Assembly: GCA_016937725.1 (NCBI GenBank)
Contig: JAFGVZ010000046.1
Location: 1-20,738 of the forward strand
DNA: 20,738 nt
Direction: 5' to 3'
DNA from: Paracoccaceae bacterium
GTDB lineage: Bacteria; Pseudomonadota; Alphaproteobacteria; Rhodobacterales; Rhodobacteraceae
Shown here: one piece after another, positions 13,737 to 20,738 of the stretch
Layout of the letters: each line of letters begins with the position of its first letter
Position numbering within the stretch: the stretch's first letter is position 1
Position numbers and translations under genes: made by a program
Notes under the pieces: generated by a model
Databases searched by the model: none
What the model saw: the letters and a program-made list of their open reading frames with translations, nothing else
Told to the model about the DNA's origin: nothing

Positions 13737-14159
13737 ATGGGTGACAGCATGAATGCGCCGGGTTCAGACAGGGTAAGCGATGCCGCTTCGCCCACGTCTG
13801 GCCCGGCTTCGTCATGCGTGAGTGTCGAGACCCTGAAGCAGCGCGCCGATTTTCTGCGCGCAGCGAAAGCGAAACGCGCGCCGTGCCCGGCCTTTTTGCT
13901 GCAAGCGCGCTTCCGCGACGATGCGGCCCTGATCCGGGTGGGCTATACCTGCTCCAAGAAAATCGGCAATGCGGTCACGCGCAACCGTGCCAAGCGCCGC
14001 TTGCGCGCTGTGGCGCGACAGATCATGGCGCAGCATGGCCGCCCAGGTTGGGATTATGTTCTGGTCGGTCGTCCCGGCGCAACCGTCAGCCACGATTTCG
14101 CCGCCATGGTCGCCGATCTGGAGCAGGCCTTGGGCAAGCTGCATGGGGGCGCAAAATGA
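13737..14159 (+). CDS. rnpA: Ribonuclease P protein component
   Basis: Binds RNase P RNA and helps in 5' maturation of tRNA precursors. The 140-residue frame has the family RNR motif in NAVTRNRAKRRLRAVAR and the upstream VGYTCSKKIG. The core begins at about residue 28 (VSVETLKQRADFLRA), so the N-terminus carries some 27 extra, low-complexity Ser/Ala/Pro residues compared with typical family members of 110-125 residues. The start is uncertain: ATG 13737 has its G-rich site inside a hairpin, while ATG 13749 (MNAPGSD) has GGGTGA closer. The stop overlaps the yidD start by four bases (ATGA), so the two are probably co-translated. Confidence 0.93.
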   Translation: MGDSMNAPGSDRVSDAASPTSGPASSCVSVETLKQRADFLRAAKAKRAPCPAFLLQARFRDDAALIRVGYTCSKKIGNAVTRNRAKRRLRAVARQIMAQHGRPGWDYVLVGRPGATVSHDFAAMVADLEQALGKLHGGAK

Positions 14160-14431
14160 CCCCGATGGCGTGGATCGTTTCGCTTCCCATCCGGTTTTAC
14201 CGCGTGGCATTCAGCCCTTGGGTCGGGCATGGCTGCCGGTTTCAGCCCACCTGCTCGGCTTATGCGATGGAGGCTTTGGCGCGTCACGGCGCGCTGAAAG
14301 GCACGTTGCTGACCATCCGTCGTCTTGGCCGTTGTCACCCTTTGGGCAGCTCCGGCTACGACCCGGTTCCCGGCGCTGACCCCGCCCATGATGCCCGCCA
14401 CTCTCAAATGGGCCAGCACGGAAAGGACTGA
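14156..14431 (+). CDS. yidD: Membrane protein insertion efficiency factor YidD
   Basis: A 91-residue small membrane-associated protein that assists YidC-dependent insertion. Family motifs are FYRVAFSPWVG, C27RFQPTC33SAYA and RCHPLGSSGYDPVP. The ATG at 14156 overlaps the rnpA stop; a second in-frame ATG at 14165 is possible. The C-terminal tail beyond DPVP is short and polar (ADPAHDARHSQMGQHGKD). It lies between rnpA and the ttcA-yidC pair, its usual neighbourhood. Longer open frames starting upstream in this reading frame belong to sequence inside rnpA. Confidence 0.94.
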   Translation: MTPMAWIVSLPIRFYRVAFSPWVGHGCRFQPTCSAYAMEALARHGALKGTLLTIRRLGRCHPLGSSGYDPVPGADPAHDARHSQMGQHGKD

Positions 14432-14432
14432 C

Positions 14433-15278
14433 ATGTTCGACGATACCGACCTGCCGCCGCTGCTGCAAAACGCGCCTGACAGCACCGAGTTCCGCAAACT
14501 GCGCAAGCGCATCATCCGCGAAACCCGCGCGGCCATTGACCAATATGGCATGATAGAGCCGGGCGCGCGCTGGCTTGTCTGCCTGTCGGGTGGCAAGGAC
14601 AGCTACACGCTGCTGGCGGCGTTGGTGGAATTGCAATGGCGTGGGTTGCTGCCGGTCGAGTTGCTTGCCTGCAATCTGGATCAGGGCCAGCCGGGCTTTC
14701 CCGCAACCGTGCTGCCGGATTTCCTGACAAAAATGCAGGTGCCGCACCGGATTGAATATCAAGACACCTATTCCATCGTGATGGACAAGGTGCCCGCGGG
14801 CCGCACCTATTGCGCGCTATGCTCGCGGCTGCGGCGCGGGAACCTGTATCGGGTCGCGCGGGAAGAGGGCTGCTCTGCCGTTGTGCTGGGCCATCACCGC
14901 GATGACCTTCTAGAGACGTTCTTCATGAACCTGTTCCATGGCGGGCGCGTGGCGACCATGCCGCCCAAGCTGGTGAACGAGGAAGGCGATCTGTTCCTCT
15001 ATCGCCCGCTGGCCTTCGTGGCCGAAGACGATTGCGACCGCTTCGCGCGCGCCATGAATTATCCGATCATCCCATGCGATCTGTGCGGCTCTCAGGACGG
15101 GTTGCAGCGCATGCAAGTCAAGGCGCTGCTGAACGAGTGGGAAAAGCGCACACCCGGACGCCGCAACAAGATGTTCCGTGCGCTGCTGAATGTGCGCCCC
15201 TCGCACATGCCCGACCCGGAATTGTTCGATTTCCTTGGTCTGGCGCGTGTCCCCGCCGCACGGGACGACGCCACCTGA
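14433..15278 (+). CDS. ttcA: tRNA 2-thiocytidine(32) synthetase TtcA
   Basis: ATP-dependent enzyme that thiolates cytidine 32 of certain tRNAs using an Fe-S cluster; 281 residues. The PP-loop SGGKDS is at 52-57. The cluster cysteines are C127 and C130 (CALC) and C215 in PCDLCGSQ, matching C122, C125 and C213 of the Escherichia coli enzyme as I recall them. GHHRDDLLETFFMNLF and the GRVATMPPKL segment are typical. The ATG at 14433 is chosen over the upstream extension (14325) because it lies one base after the yidD stop with GAAAGGA upstream. Its place between yidD and yidC ties tRNA modification to the RNase P and insertase genes. Confidence 0.96.
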   Translation: MFDDTDLPPLLQNAPDSTEFRKLRKRIIRETRAAIDQYGMIEPGARWLVCLSGGKDSYTLLAALVELQWRGLLPVELLACNLDQGQPGFPATVLPDFLTKMQVPHRIEYQDTYSIVMDKVPAGRTYCALCSRLRRGNLYRVAREEGCSAVVLGHHRDDLLETFFMNLFHGGRVATMPPKLVNEEGDLFLYRPLAFVAEDDCDRFARAMNYPIIPCDLCGSQDGLQRMQVKALLNEWEKRTPGRRNKMFRALLNVRPSHMPDPELFDFLGLARVPAARDDAT

Positions 15279-15304
15279 CCCGGATGTGACGCCGCATTTC
15301 CGGG
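15279..15304 (+). repeat. Inverted repeat directly after ttcA
   Basis: CCCGGA at 15279-15284 pairs perfectly with TCCGGG at 15299-15304 across 14 bases, starting at the base after the ttcA stop. An AAAA follows rather than a T-tract, so it is not a standard intrinsic terminator. It may protect the 3' end of the upstream message. Confidence 0.4.
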
Positions 15305-15312
15305 AAAACCGC

Positions 15313-15341
15313 TTGACCTTTGCGCGCCCCTTCTGTTGAAC
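15313..15341 (+). promoter_or_regulatory. Candidate yidC promoter
   Basis: TTGACC, a 17-base spacer, then TTGAAC, ending 37 bases before the yidC start. The -35 box is good and the -10 matches at three of six positions. Together with the hairpin after ttcA this suggests yidC and the genes after it can be transcribed separately from rpmH-rnpA-yidD-ttcA. Confidence 0.35.
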
Positions 15342-15378
15342 CGGGCGCGAGTGCCGTAACCACAGGAACGCCCCTTCC

Positions 15379-17148
15379 ATGGACGATCAGAATCGCAATC
15401 TTCTCTTGGCCTTCGCGCTGTCCTTGCTGGTTCTTGTCGGCTGGATGTATATGTTCCCGCCGCCCGAACCCACGGCTCCGACCGCAGAAGAGGCAGCGGA
15501 ACTGAACCTGCCGCCTGCCGAGGGCGCACAGGCCATGGCAGAGGCAGAGGCCCCCGTGGCCCAAGACCTGCCCCGCGTGGCGATCGACACGCCGCGCCTG
15601 AAAGGGTCGATCAACATGTTGGGCGGGCGGATCGACGATCTGTCCATGAAGGATTATTTCGAGACAACTCAGCCGGGGTCCGACATTGTCCACTTGCTGA
15701 CGCCGGAAGGGCAGAACGAAGCGTTCTATGCGCTGCAAGGCTGGCGTCCGGGGCGCGATATGTCTTGGGAGGACGTGCCGGGCGCGAATACGCCATGGCA
15801 GGTTTTGGAAGGCACTACGCTTTCCCCCGACAGCCCCGTGACGATCGCTTGGGAGAATGGCGCGGGTCTGCGCTTCACGCGCCGTTTCGCGGTGGACGAG
15901 AACTATATGTTCACGATAACCCAAGCGGTGGAAAATACCGGATCGGACACCGTCCGTATGGCCCCATACAGCCTGTTGTCGCGTCATGGCGAACCGGCTG
16001 ATTTGGAGAACTTTTTCATCAGCCACGAAGGCTTCATCGAAGTTGCCGATGGCACCCTGACCGAAGAAGATTACGGCGCGGTGCGCGATTTCCGCGTGGA
16101 CGAGCGTGAAGGCACCCATGCCCGCGTGGTCGAGGTGCAGGAAAATGGCTGGCTGGGCATTGCCGACAAATACTGGATGGCCATGATCGTGCCGGTGCCG
16201 GGTGAAAGCTTTACGGCCGTGTCGCGCTATATTCCCGCGCGCGACGTGTATCAGACCCGCGCCGACCTTCCGACCGTTGCAATTGGGCCGGGTGAGCGCG
16301 CCGAGGCGCAGACCATGCTGTTCGCGGGCGCGAAGGAATGGACCACGCTGCGCACCTACGAGGCGGAGTTGGGGATCGAGCGTTTCATCGACGCGATCGA
16401 CTGGGGCTGGTTCTTCTTCCTGACGAAACCTATTTTTGCCACGCTCTATTTCATCGAAGGTCTGCTGGGCAATATGGGCTGGTCGATCATCGCATTGACA
16501 CTGCTGATCAAGGCGGCGCTGCTGCCCTTGGCGTGGAAATCCTATGTCAGCATGGCCCGCATGAAAGAACTTCAGCCCGAAATGCTGGCGCTGAAAGAAC
16601 GCGCGGGCGACGACCGTCAGAAGCTTCAGATGGAAATGATGAAGCTTTACAAGGAAAAGAAGGTCAATCCGGCGGCGGGCTGTTTGCCTATCTTGCTGCA
16701 AATCCCGATCTTCTTTTCGCTCTATAAAGTGATTTTCGTCACCATCGACTTGCGCCATGCCGGATGGTTCGGGGTGTTCAACGACCTGTCGGCCCCCGAC
16801 CCTACGTCGCTGTTCAACCTGTTTGGCCTGCTGCCTTGGGCGGCGCCCGCGCCGGAAAGCTTCTTGTCGCTGATCTTCATCGGGATCTTGCCCATCTTCC
16901 TTGGTATTTCGATGTTCTTCCAGATGCGCCTGAACCCGGCGCCCACGGAACCCATCCAACAAGCCGTGATGACGTGGATGCCATGGATATTCATGTTCAT
17001 GCTGGGCTGGTTCGCGTCGGGTCTGGTGCTGTACTGGATCGCCAACAACACGATCACGTTCATCCAGCAATATTCGATCATGACCATGCACGGGGCACGA
17101 CCGGATCTGTTGGGGAATATTGGCGTGAAGAAAAAGAAGAAGAGCTAG
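15379..17148 (+). CDS. yidC: Membrane protein insertase YidC
   Basis: Inserts and folds inner-membrane proteins, alone or with SecYEG; 589 residues, the normal size for a Gram-negative YidC. An N-terminal helix (about 8-26) is followed by a Pro/Glu/Ala-rich acidic linker (about 28-60), the large periplasmic domain to about residue 345, and the conserved C-terminal membrane core. The hydrophilic groove residue is Lys378 in LTLLIKAALLPL, where Escherichia coli has Arg366. The core continues with KSYVSMARMKELQPEM, NPAAGCLPILLQIPIFFSLY and GLVLYWIANN. The tail ends KKKKKS, as expected for ribosome contact. The gene starts after a 100-base gap and is followed four bases later by a MOSC-domain gene. 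Confidence 0.98.
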   Translation: MDDQNRNLLLAFALSLLVLVGWMYMFPPPEPTAPTAEEAAELNLPPAEGAQAMAEAEAPVAQDLPRVAIDTPRLKGSINMLGGRIDDLSMKDYFETTQPGSDIVHLLTPEGQNEAFYALQGWRPGRDMSWEDVPGANTPWQVLEGTTLSPDSPVTIAWENGAGLRFTRRFAVDENYMFTITQAVENTGSDTVRMAPYSLLSRHGEPADLENFFISHEGFIEVADGTLTEEDYGAVRDFRVDEREGTHARVVEVQENGWLGIADKYWMAMIVPVPGESFTAVSRYIPARDVYQTRADLPTVAIGPGERAEAQTMLFAGAKEWTTLRTYEAELGIERFIDAIDWGWFFFLTKPIFATLYFIEGLLGNMGWSIIALTLLIKAALLPLAWKSYVSMARMKELQPEMLALKERAGDDRQKLQMEMMKLYKEKKVNPAAGCLPILLQIPIFFSLYKVIFVTIDLRHAGWFGVFNDLSAPDPTSLFNLFGLLPWAAPAPESFLSLIFIGILPIFLGISMFFQMRLNPAPTEPIQQAVMTWMPWIFMFMLGWFASGLVLYWIANNTITFIQQYSIMTMHGARPDLLGNIGVKKKKKS

Positions 17149-17152
17149 GGCC

Positions 17153-17896
17153 GTGGGGTGGCGGCTGGCGCATATCTTCCGCCATCCCATCAAGGCGCAT
17201 GGGCGAGAGCGGCTGGACGCGGTGGACCTGTCTGAAGGCCGTTGCCTGCCCATGGACCGGCATTGGGCGGTGGCGCATGACGCGGCCATGCTGATGCCGG
17301 GCTGGAACCCCTGCATGAATTTCACGCGCGGGGCCAAGACATCTGCGCTGCAAGCGATCAACGCTGCGTGGGACGGGCCGCGCCTGACGCTGACCCATCC
17401 CGACCTTGCGCCGCTGACTTTCGACCCCGACAGCGCCGAAGGCGAGGCGACGTTGCTGGCATGGCTGCGCCCGCTGCACGACGATGGCCGCGCCGGACCT
17501 GCAAAACTGGTCAAAGCCGGGCGCGGGATGACCGACACCGATTTTGAATCCGTCTCGATCCTGAACCTTGCGTCCAATGCGGCACTTGGGGCGCAGCTTG
17601 GGGCTGATCTGGGGCTGGACCGCTGGCGCGCGAACCTGTGGCTGGACGGGATGGAGGCTTGGGCCGAATGCGACCTGATCGGGCGCGAGTTGACCATCGG
17701 CGGCGCGCGCCTGCGCGTGGTGGAACCGATTGGCCGGTGCCGCGCGACCATGGTCGATTGCGCCACCGGGCAGATCGACCATGATACGCTCAGCGCCTTA
17801 CGTATTGCGCGTGGCGATACGAATTTCGGCGTTTATGCCACCGTCATCCAATCCGGCCCCATCCGCGCGGGCGATAGTGTAGAGTTGGCGGCATGA
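17153..17896 (+). CDS. MOSC domain-containing protein
   Basis: A 247-residue protein with the MOSC N-terminal beta-barrel (HIFRHPIKAHGRERL, then LPMDRHWAV) and the MOSC core, including RWRANLWLDG (157-166) and the conserved cysteine C196 in EPIGRCRATMVD. Relatives such as the molybdenum cofactor sulfurase C-terminal domain and mARC/YiiM proteins carry sulfur or bind the molybdenum cofactor through this cysteine. The substrate of this branch is not known. The start is GTG at 17153, four bases after the yidC stop, with a weak ribosome site. The stop overlaps the engB ATG by four bases. The formate dehydrogenase genes nearby also need sulfurated cofactor, but that link is only suggestive since this gene order is common in the group. 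Confidence 0.9.
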   Translation: MGWRLAHIFRHPIKAHGRERLDAVDLSEGRCLPMDRHWAVAHDAAMLMPGWNPCMNFTRGAKTSALQAINAAWDGPRLTLTHPDLAPLTFDPDSAEGEATLLAWLRPLHDDGRAGPAKLVKAGRGMTDTDFESVSILNLASNAALGAQLGADLGLDRWRANLWLDGMEAWAECDLIGRELTIGGARLRVVEPIGRCRATMVDCATGQIDHDTLSALRIARGDTNFGVYATVIQSGPIRAGDSVELAA

Positions 17897-18546
17897 ACGC
17901 ACTTCCGTTTCCCTTAGCACCCGACGCGGATGACCTGAGCATAGAAGCCGGACGCAAGCTGTTGACCGGTCAGGTGGAGTTCCTGAAAGGCGTGGTCGCC
18001 ATGGATGGCCTGCCCCCCGATGACCGGCTGGAAGTGTGCTTCGCGGGCCGCTCCAACGTGGGCAAATCCAGCCTGATCAACGCGCTGACCGGGCGGCGGG
18101 CCATTGCGCGCACCTCGAACACGCCGGGGCGCACGCAAGAGATTAACTATTTCACAGCCGGTGACAGCCATTACCTTGTGGATCTGCCCGGCTACGGCTT
18201 CGCGAAAGCGCCCATCCCCGTGGTCGAGAAATGGCAACGCTTGCTGAAAGCCTATCTGTCGGGCCGTGCCACGTTGCGCCGTGCCTTTCTGCTGATCGAC
18301 ATGCGCCACGGTGTGAAGGATGTCGATGCAGAGATCATGCGGATGCTCGACACCTCTGCCGTGACCTTTCAGGTCGTGCTGACCAAGGCGGACAAGATCA
18401 GCGCGAGCGCGCGCGAAAAGACGCTGGCGCAAGTGCGCGAGAAACTGGCCAAGCACCCTGCCGCCTACCCGGAGCTGGTCGTCACCTCGTCCGAAACGGG
18501 CGACGGTATTGCCAATTTGCGCGCGATTATCGCCGGTTTGACCTGA
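17893..18546 (+). CDS. engB: Ribosome biogenesis GTP-binding protein YihA/YsxC (EngB)
   Basis: A TRAFAC-class GTPase needed for late assembly of the 50S subunit; 217 residues. The G motifs are complete: G1 GRSNVGKS (52-59), switch I SNTPGRTQ (75-82), G3 DLPG (97-100), G4 TKAD (164-167) and G5 SSE (199-201). The start overlaps the MOSC stop as ATGA and the stop shares one base with the argB start (TGATG), so it sits in a translationally coupled chain. No oddities seen. Confidence 0.97.
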   Translation: MNALPFPLAPDADDLSIEAGRKLLTGQVEFLKGVVAMDGLPPDDRLEVCFAGRSNVGKSSLINALTGRRAIARTSNTPGRTQEINYFTAGDSHYLVDLPGYGFAKAPIPVVEKWQRLLKAYLSGRATLRRAFLLIDMRHGVKDVDAEIMRMLDTSAVTFQVVLTKADKISASAREKTLAQVREKLAKHPAAYPELVVTSSETGDGIANLRAIIAGLT

Positions 18547-19436
18547 TGAAGAAGCAAAAGCCCATGTCCCAAGATTGGTTCGCCACCGCCCGCACCCTGT
18601 CCGAAGCCTTACCCTATCTGCAACGCTATGCGGGGGCGATTGTCGTCATCAAATTCGGCGGGCACGCCATGGGTGACACGGATGAAATGGCCAGCTTTGC
18701 CCGCGACATCGTGCTGATGCGCCAAGTGGGGGTGAACCCCGTTATCGTGCATGGCGGCGGCCCGATGATTAACGACATGCTGGGCAAGCTGAACATCCAG
18801 TCCGATTTCGTGCGCGGCAAGCGTGTGACAGATGCCGCGACCATGCAGGTGGTTGAAATGGTGCTGTCGGGCATGGTGAACAAGCGCATCGTGCAGGCCA
18901 TACAGGACGAAGGCGGGCGCGCCGTGGGCCTGTCTGGCAAAGATGGCGGCATGATCACATGCGAGGCCGATGACCCCGAACTGGGCCTTGTGGGCCGCCC
19001 GGTCGAGATTGACACCGACCTGCTGCACCACCTGTTCAAAGGCGGATTCATTCCTGTAATCGCGCCTTTGGGCATGGGCCGTGAGGGGGAGACCTACAAC
19101 ATTAACGGCGACACGGTTGCAGGCACCATCGCTGCCGCGTTGAAAGCCGACCGGCTGTTGTTGCTGACCGACACTGCCGGGGTGAAGGACGCGAATGGCG
19201 ATGTGGTCACGCAGCTTTCGCCCGCCCATGTCCGCGACCTGATCGACAAGGGCGTGATCGCTGGCGGCATGATTCCGAAAACCGAAACCGCGTTGACGGC
19301 TATTGCGGGCGGGGTGCGGGCCGCTGTTATCCTTGACGGGCGCGCGCCCAATGCCTGCCTGCTGGAGTTGTTCACAGATCACGGCGCAGGCAGCATTATC
19401 CGCGACAGTGATCCGCGCATTCAGCCAAAGGCCTGA
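18546..19436 (+). CDS. argB: Acetylglutamate kinase
   Basis: Phosphorylates N-acetyl-L-glutamate with ATP, the second step of arginine synthesis; 296 residues. Key elements are KFGGHAM with K36, HGGGPMIN (69-76), R91 in the substrate site, GLSGKDGGMI, NINGDTVAG (185-193) and the C-terminal GGMIPKTETAL. The long N-terminal helix before the first strand (ATARTLSEALPYLQRYAG) is characteristic of hexameric enzymes inhibited by arginine, so feedback inhibition is expected. The start at 18546 shares its A with the engB stop; ATG 18564 (MSQDWF), with GAAGAAG upstream, is a real alternative. The longer frame from 18231 belongs inside engB. Confidence 0.97.
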   Translation: MKKQKPMSQDWFATARTLSEALPYLQRYAGAIVVIKFGGHAMGDTDEMASFARDIVLMRQVGVNPVIVHGGGPMINDMLGKLNIQSDFVRGKRVTDAATMQVVEMVLSGMVNKRIVQAIQDEGGRAVGLSGKDGGMITCEADDPELGLVGRPVEIDTDLLHHLFKGGFIPVIAPLGMGREGETYNINGDTVAGTIAAALKADRLLLLTDTAGVKDANGDVVTQLSPAHVRDLIDKGVIAGGMIPKTETALTAIAGGVRAAVILDGRAPNACLLELFTDHGAGSIIRDSDPRIQPKA

Positions 19437-19438
19437 TC

Positions 19439-20086
19439 ATGAGCGGGCTGGCCCAGATTGAACAGGCCGCCCAATCGCTCGGCCTGCGCGTTGCAGGATC
19501 GGTGCCCAAAGGCAGCGCGCCCATGCCGGGCGATCTGCGCAGCATTGTCCTTTTGTCCCCTGACGAGCCTGCCTTTTGGCCGCATTTCACACAAAGCCCG
19601 GAATACCGTGATGGCCAGCCCGACCCTATGGATCGCTGGTCCTTCCGGGTGATCCGGGCTCTGGCCGAAGAGCTTGGGGCAGAGGCGCTTTTTCCCTTTG
19701 GCACCGTGCCGCCGCATCCGTTTTACACATGGGCGCTGGCATCTGGGCAGGTCTGGTCGTCGCCTGTGCAATTTTTGGTGGGGGCGCGGTCCGGGCTTTG
19801 GGCGTCATTTCGCGGCGCGCTTGGCTTTGCGCGCGCGGTTGGCCCCTTGCCACCCCGTGAAAAGCCTTGCGAGGCCTGTGCCAAGCCTTGCGCGACGGCT
19901 TGCCCGGTCGGGGCGCTGACCCCGGCAGGGTATGATGTGGACAGCTGCCATGCTTATCTGGACAGCGACGCGGGTCAAGATTGCATGACCAATGGCTGCG
20001 CCGTGCGCCGCGCGTGCCCAATCTCTGCTGCCTTCGGGCGCGACCCGGCCCAATCCGCTTTCCATATGAGGCATTTTCACAAATGA
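19439..20086 (+). CDS. Small 4Fe-4S ferredoxin-type protein, QueG-like C-terminal region
   Basis: A 215-residue protein of unassigned function. The N-terminal two thirds lack a recognisable cofactor site. The C-terminal part has eight cysteines in two groups: CEACAKPCATACP (C144, C147, C151, C155) and C170, C182, C187, C193 ending in CP. This could hold two [4Fe-4S] clusters in an arrangement like the ferredoxin part of epoxyqueuosine reductase (QueG), but the cobalamin-binding catalytic region of QueG seems absent and the protein is much shorter. It starts two bases after argB and its stop overlaps the phosphatase start as ATGA. An electron-transfer role is inferred from the cysteines only. 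Confidence 0.85.
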   Translation: MSGLAQIEQAAQSLGLRVAGSVPKGSAPMPGDLRSIVLLSPDEPAFWPHFTQSPEYRDGQPDPMDRWSFRVIRALAEELGAEALFPFGTVPPHPFYTWALASGQVWSSPVQFLVGARSGLWASFRGALGFARAVGPLPPREKPCEACAKPCATACPVGALTPAGYDVDSCHAYLDSDAGQDCMTNGCAVRRACPISAAFGRDPAQSAFHMRHFHK

Positions 20087-20586
20087 CCCTGCGCCTGATC
20101 TTGACCCGCCATGCCAAATCCGACTGGGACAATCCGCTTGATAGTGACCATTCCCGTCCACTTAGCGCGCGGGGCTTCGACGCCGCGCCGCGTATCGGGC
20201 GCTGGCTGGCGGGCCAAGGTTATGTGCCGGGGCAGGCGCTGGTTTCGGACGCGATGCGCACCCGGCAGACTTGGGACCTGATTGCCGCCGAATTGCCAAA
20301 CCCGCCCGAAGCCAAGTTTGACCGCTACCTGTATCTGGCGGGGCCTGACGTGCTGCTGGGCCGATTGCGCCATGCAACGGAACCTTGCGTTATCTTGATC
20401 GCGCATAACCCCGGCATTGCCGAATTCGCGGCGCGCCTGCTGTCTGCGCCCATGGCACATTCCGGGTTTGGCGGGTTCCCAACCTGCGCTACGCTTGTTG
20501 CGGATTTCGACGCGCCAAGCTGGGACAAGGTTGAGCTTGGCACCGGGCGCGGGGTCGATTTTATCGTTCCGCGTGATCTGGGGTAA
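20083..20586 (+). CDS. Histidine phosphatase family protein, SixA-like
   Basis: A 167-residue phosphoglycerate-mutase-fold phosphatase. The catalytic histidine H10 is in LTRHAKSDW, the second histidine H108 in AHNPG, and arginines in SDAMRTRQTW complete the pocket. The short length and the RHAKSDW start are those of the SixA branch, which in Escherichia coli removes phosphate from histidine of phosphotransfer proteins; the target here is unknown. I start at 20083, overlapping the previous stop as ATGA; a frame extension back to 19981 lies inside the Fe-S gene. It is the last gene of the plus-strand run and meets an amidohydrolase gene tail to tail. Confidence 0.9.
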   Translation: MTLRLILTRHAKSDWDNPLDSDHSRPLSARGFDAAPRIGRWLAGQGYVPGQALVSDAMRTRQTWDLIAAELPNPPEAKFDRYLYLAGPDVLLGRLRHATEPCVILIAHNPGIAEFAARLLSAPMAHSGFGGFPTCATLVADFDAPSWDKVELGTGRGVDFIVPRDLG

Positions 20587-20605
20587 AATGCGCCCTCCAT
20601 GCGCA
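20584..20605 (-). terminator. Weak candidate terminator for the minus-strand amidohydrolase
   Basis: On the minus strand TGCGC, a 7-base loop (ATGGAGG), GCGCA, then TTTTA. The stem is only 5 bp and the T-run four bases. It overlaps the stop codon of the SixA-like gene. GCGCAT also occurs a third time at 20616-20621. Confidence 0.35.
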
Positions 20606-20627
20606 ACTGGCCAGAGATGCGCTTTGT

Positions 20628-20738
20628 CTATTGCTTGGCCGACCAGACGCGCCCAAGCTGAAACTTGTCATCCAGAAGCACCATGTCGGCCTGCGCACCG
20701 GGCGTGAAGCGGCCCAAATGGCGCGCGCCGATCACATC
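20628..20738 (-). CDS. nagA: Amidohydrolase C-terminus, probably N-acetylglucosamine-6-phosphate deacetylase (5' part beyond the window)
   Basis: The last 111 bases read on the minus strand as 36 codons and a TAG stop. They give IGARHLGRFTPGAQADMVLL followed by a variable strand and VWSAKQ. G-x-L-x-P-G-x-x-A-D-h-V-h-L-D is the closing beta-sandwich signature of amidohydrolases such as NagA, which removes acetate from N-acetylglucosamine-6-phosphate. The catalytic barrel is outside the window, so the exact member cannot be proven; other amidohydrolases (dihydroorotase- or imidazolonepropionase-like) share this ending. The frame is too short to appear as a full open reading frame but is clearly coding-like. 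Confidence 0.6.
   Translation of the reverse strand, partial: DVIGARHLGRFTPGAQADMVLLDDKFQLGRVWSAKQ

Noticed and set aside
13375..13815. A 146-codon minus-strand frame covering rpmH
   Set aside because: Its translation spans the rpmH promoter and gene in antisense; L34 on the plus strand is unmistakable.
15118..17766. An 882-codon open frame on the minus strand across ttcA, yidC and the MOSC gene
   Set aside because: It lies wholly opposite three well-supported genes, its translation is rich in Arg/His/Gln/Pro with no domain, and long antisense frames are expected from the GC-rich third codon positions here.
1..20738. Mobile elements, CRISPR arrays, prophage or toxin-antitoxin modules
   Set aside because: No transposase, integrase, direct-repeat array or phage-type gene was found; gene order and composition look like stable chromosome throughout.

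Overview
This window is a GC-rich, densely packed stretch of a bacterial chromosome. Gene order and protein types point to an alphaproteobacterium of the Rhodobacterales (Rhodobacter/Roseobacter relatives). The main pointers are rpmH-rnpA-yidD-ttcA-yidC-MOSC-engB-argB in one run, an NAD-dependent soluble formate dehydrogenase operon in the order fdsG-B-A-C-D as in Rhodobacter capsulatus, and many ATGA start/stop overlaps. This placement is inferred from content; no database was searched.

Layout. (1) Positions 1-3534, plus strand: the 3' end of a carbohydrate importer operon with two ABC permeases (the first cut by the window edge), a Tm-1-like/UPF0261 protein and a class II aldolase/epimerase-type enzyme. 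Together they look like uptake plus early catabolism of an unidentified sugar or acid-sugar. (2) Positions 3558-9450, minus strand: the complete formate dehydrogenase operon, made of the NuoE-like (fdsG), NuoF-like (fdsB) and molybdenum catalytic (fdsA) subunits, then the sulfur-transfer factor fdhD (fdsC) and the small subunit fdsD. All junctions overlap. A perfect 7-bp inverted repeat lies upstream of fdsG. (3) Positions 9608-9684, minus strand: tRNA-Arg(ACG) with an encoded CCA tail. (4) Positions 9766-13298, minus strand: a three-gene unit of a TVP38/TMEM64 membrane protein, a flavin disulfide oxidoreductase related to mercuric reductase/lipoamide dehydrogenase, and an orphan sensor histidine kinase. 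(5) Positions 13576-20586, plus strand: housekeeping run of ribosomal protein L34, RNase P protein, YidD, TtcA, YidC, MOSC protein, EngB GTPase, acetylglutamate kinase, an Fe-S protein and a SixA-like phosphatase. (6) Positions 20628-20738, minus strand: the C-terminal end of an amidohydrolase resembling N-acetylglucosamine-6-phosphate deacetylase.

How the genes work together. Formate oxidation to CO2 by FdsGBA yields NADH, with FdhD supplying the molybdenum-cofactor sulfur. The housekeeping cluster links ribosome and RNase P production, membrane protein insertion, tRNA thiolation, ribosome assembly and arginine synthesis. The least understood parts are the TVP38-oxidoreductase-kinase unit and the UPF0261-aldolase pair behind the sugar permeases. 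I saw no phage, insertion sequence, CRISPR array or toxin-antitoxin pair. The longest gene-free stretch is 277 bases (13299-13575).
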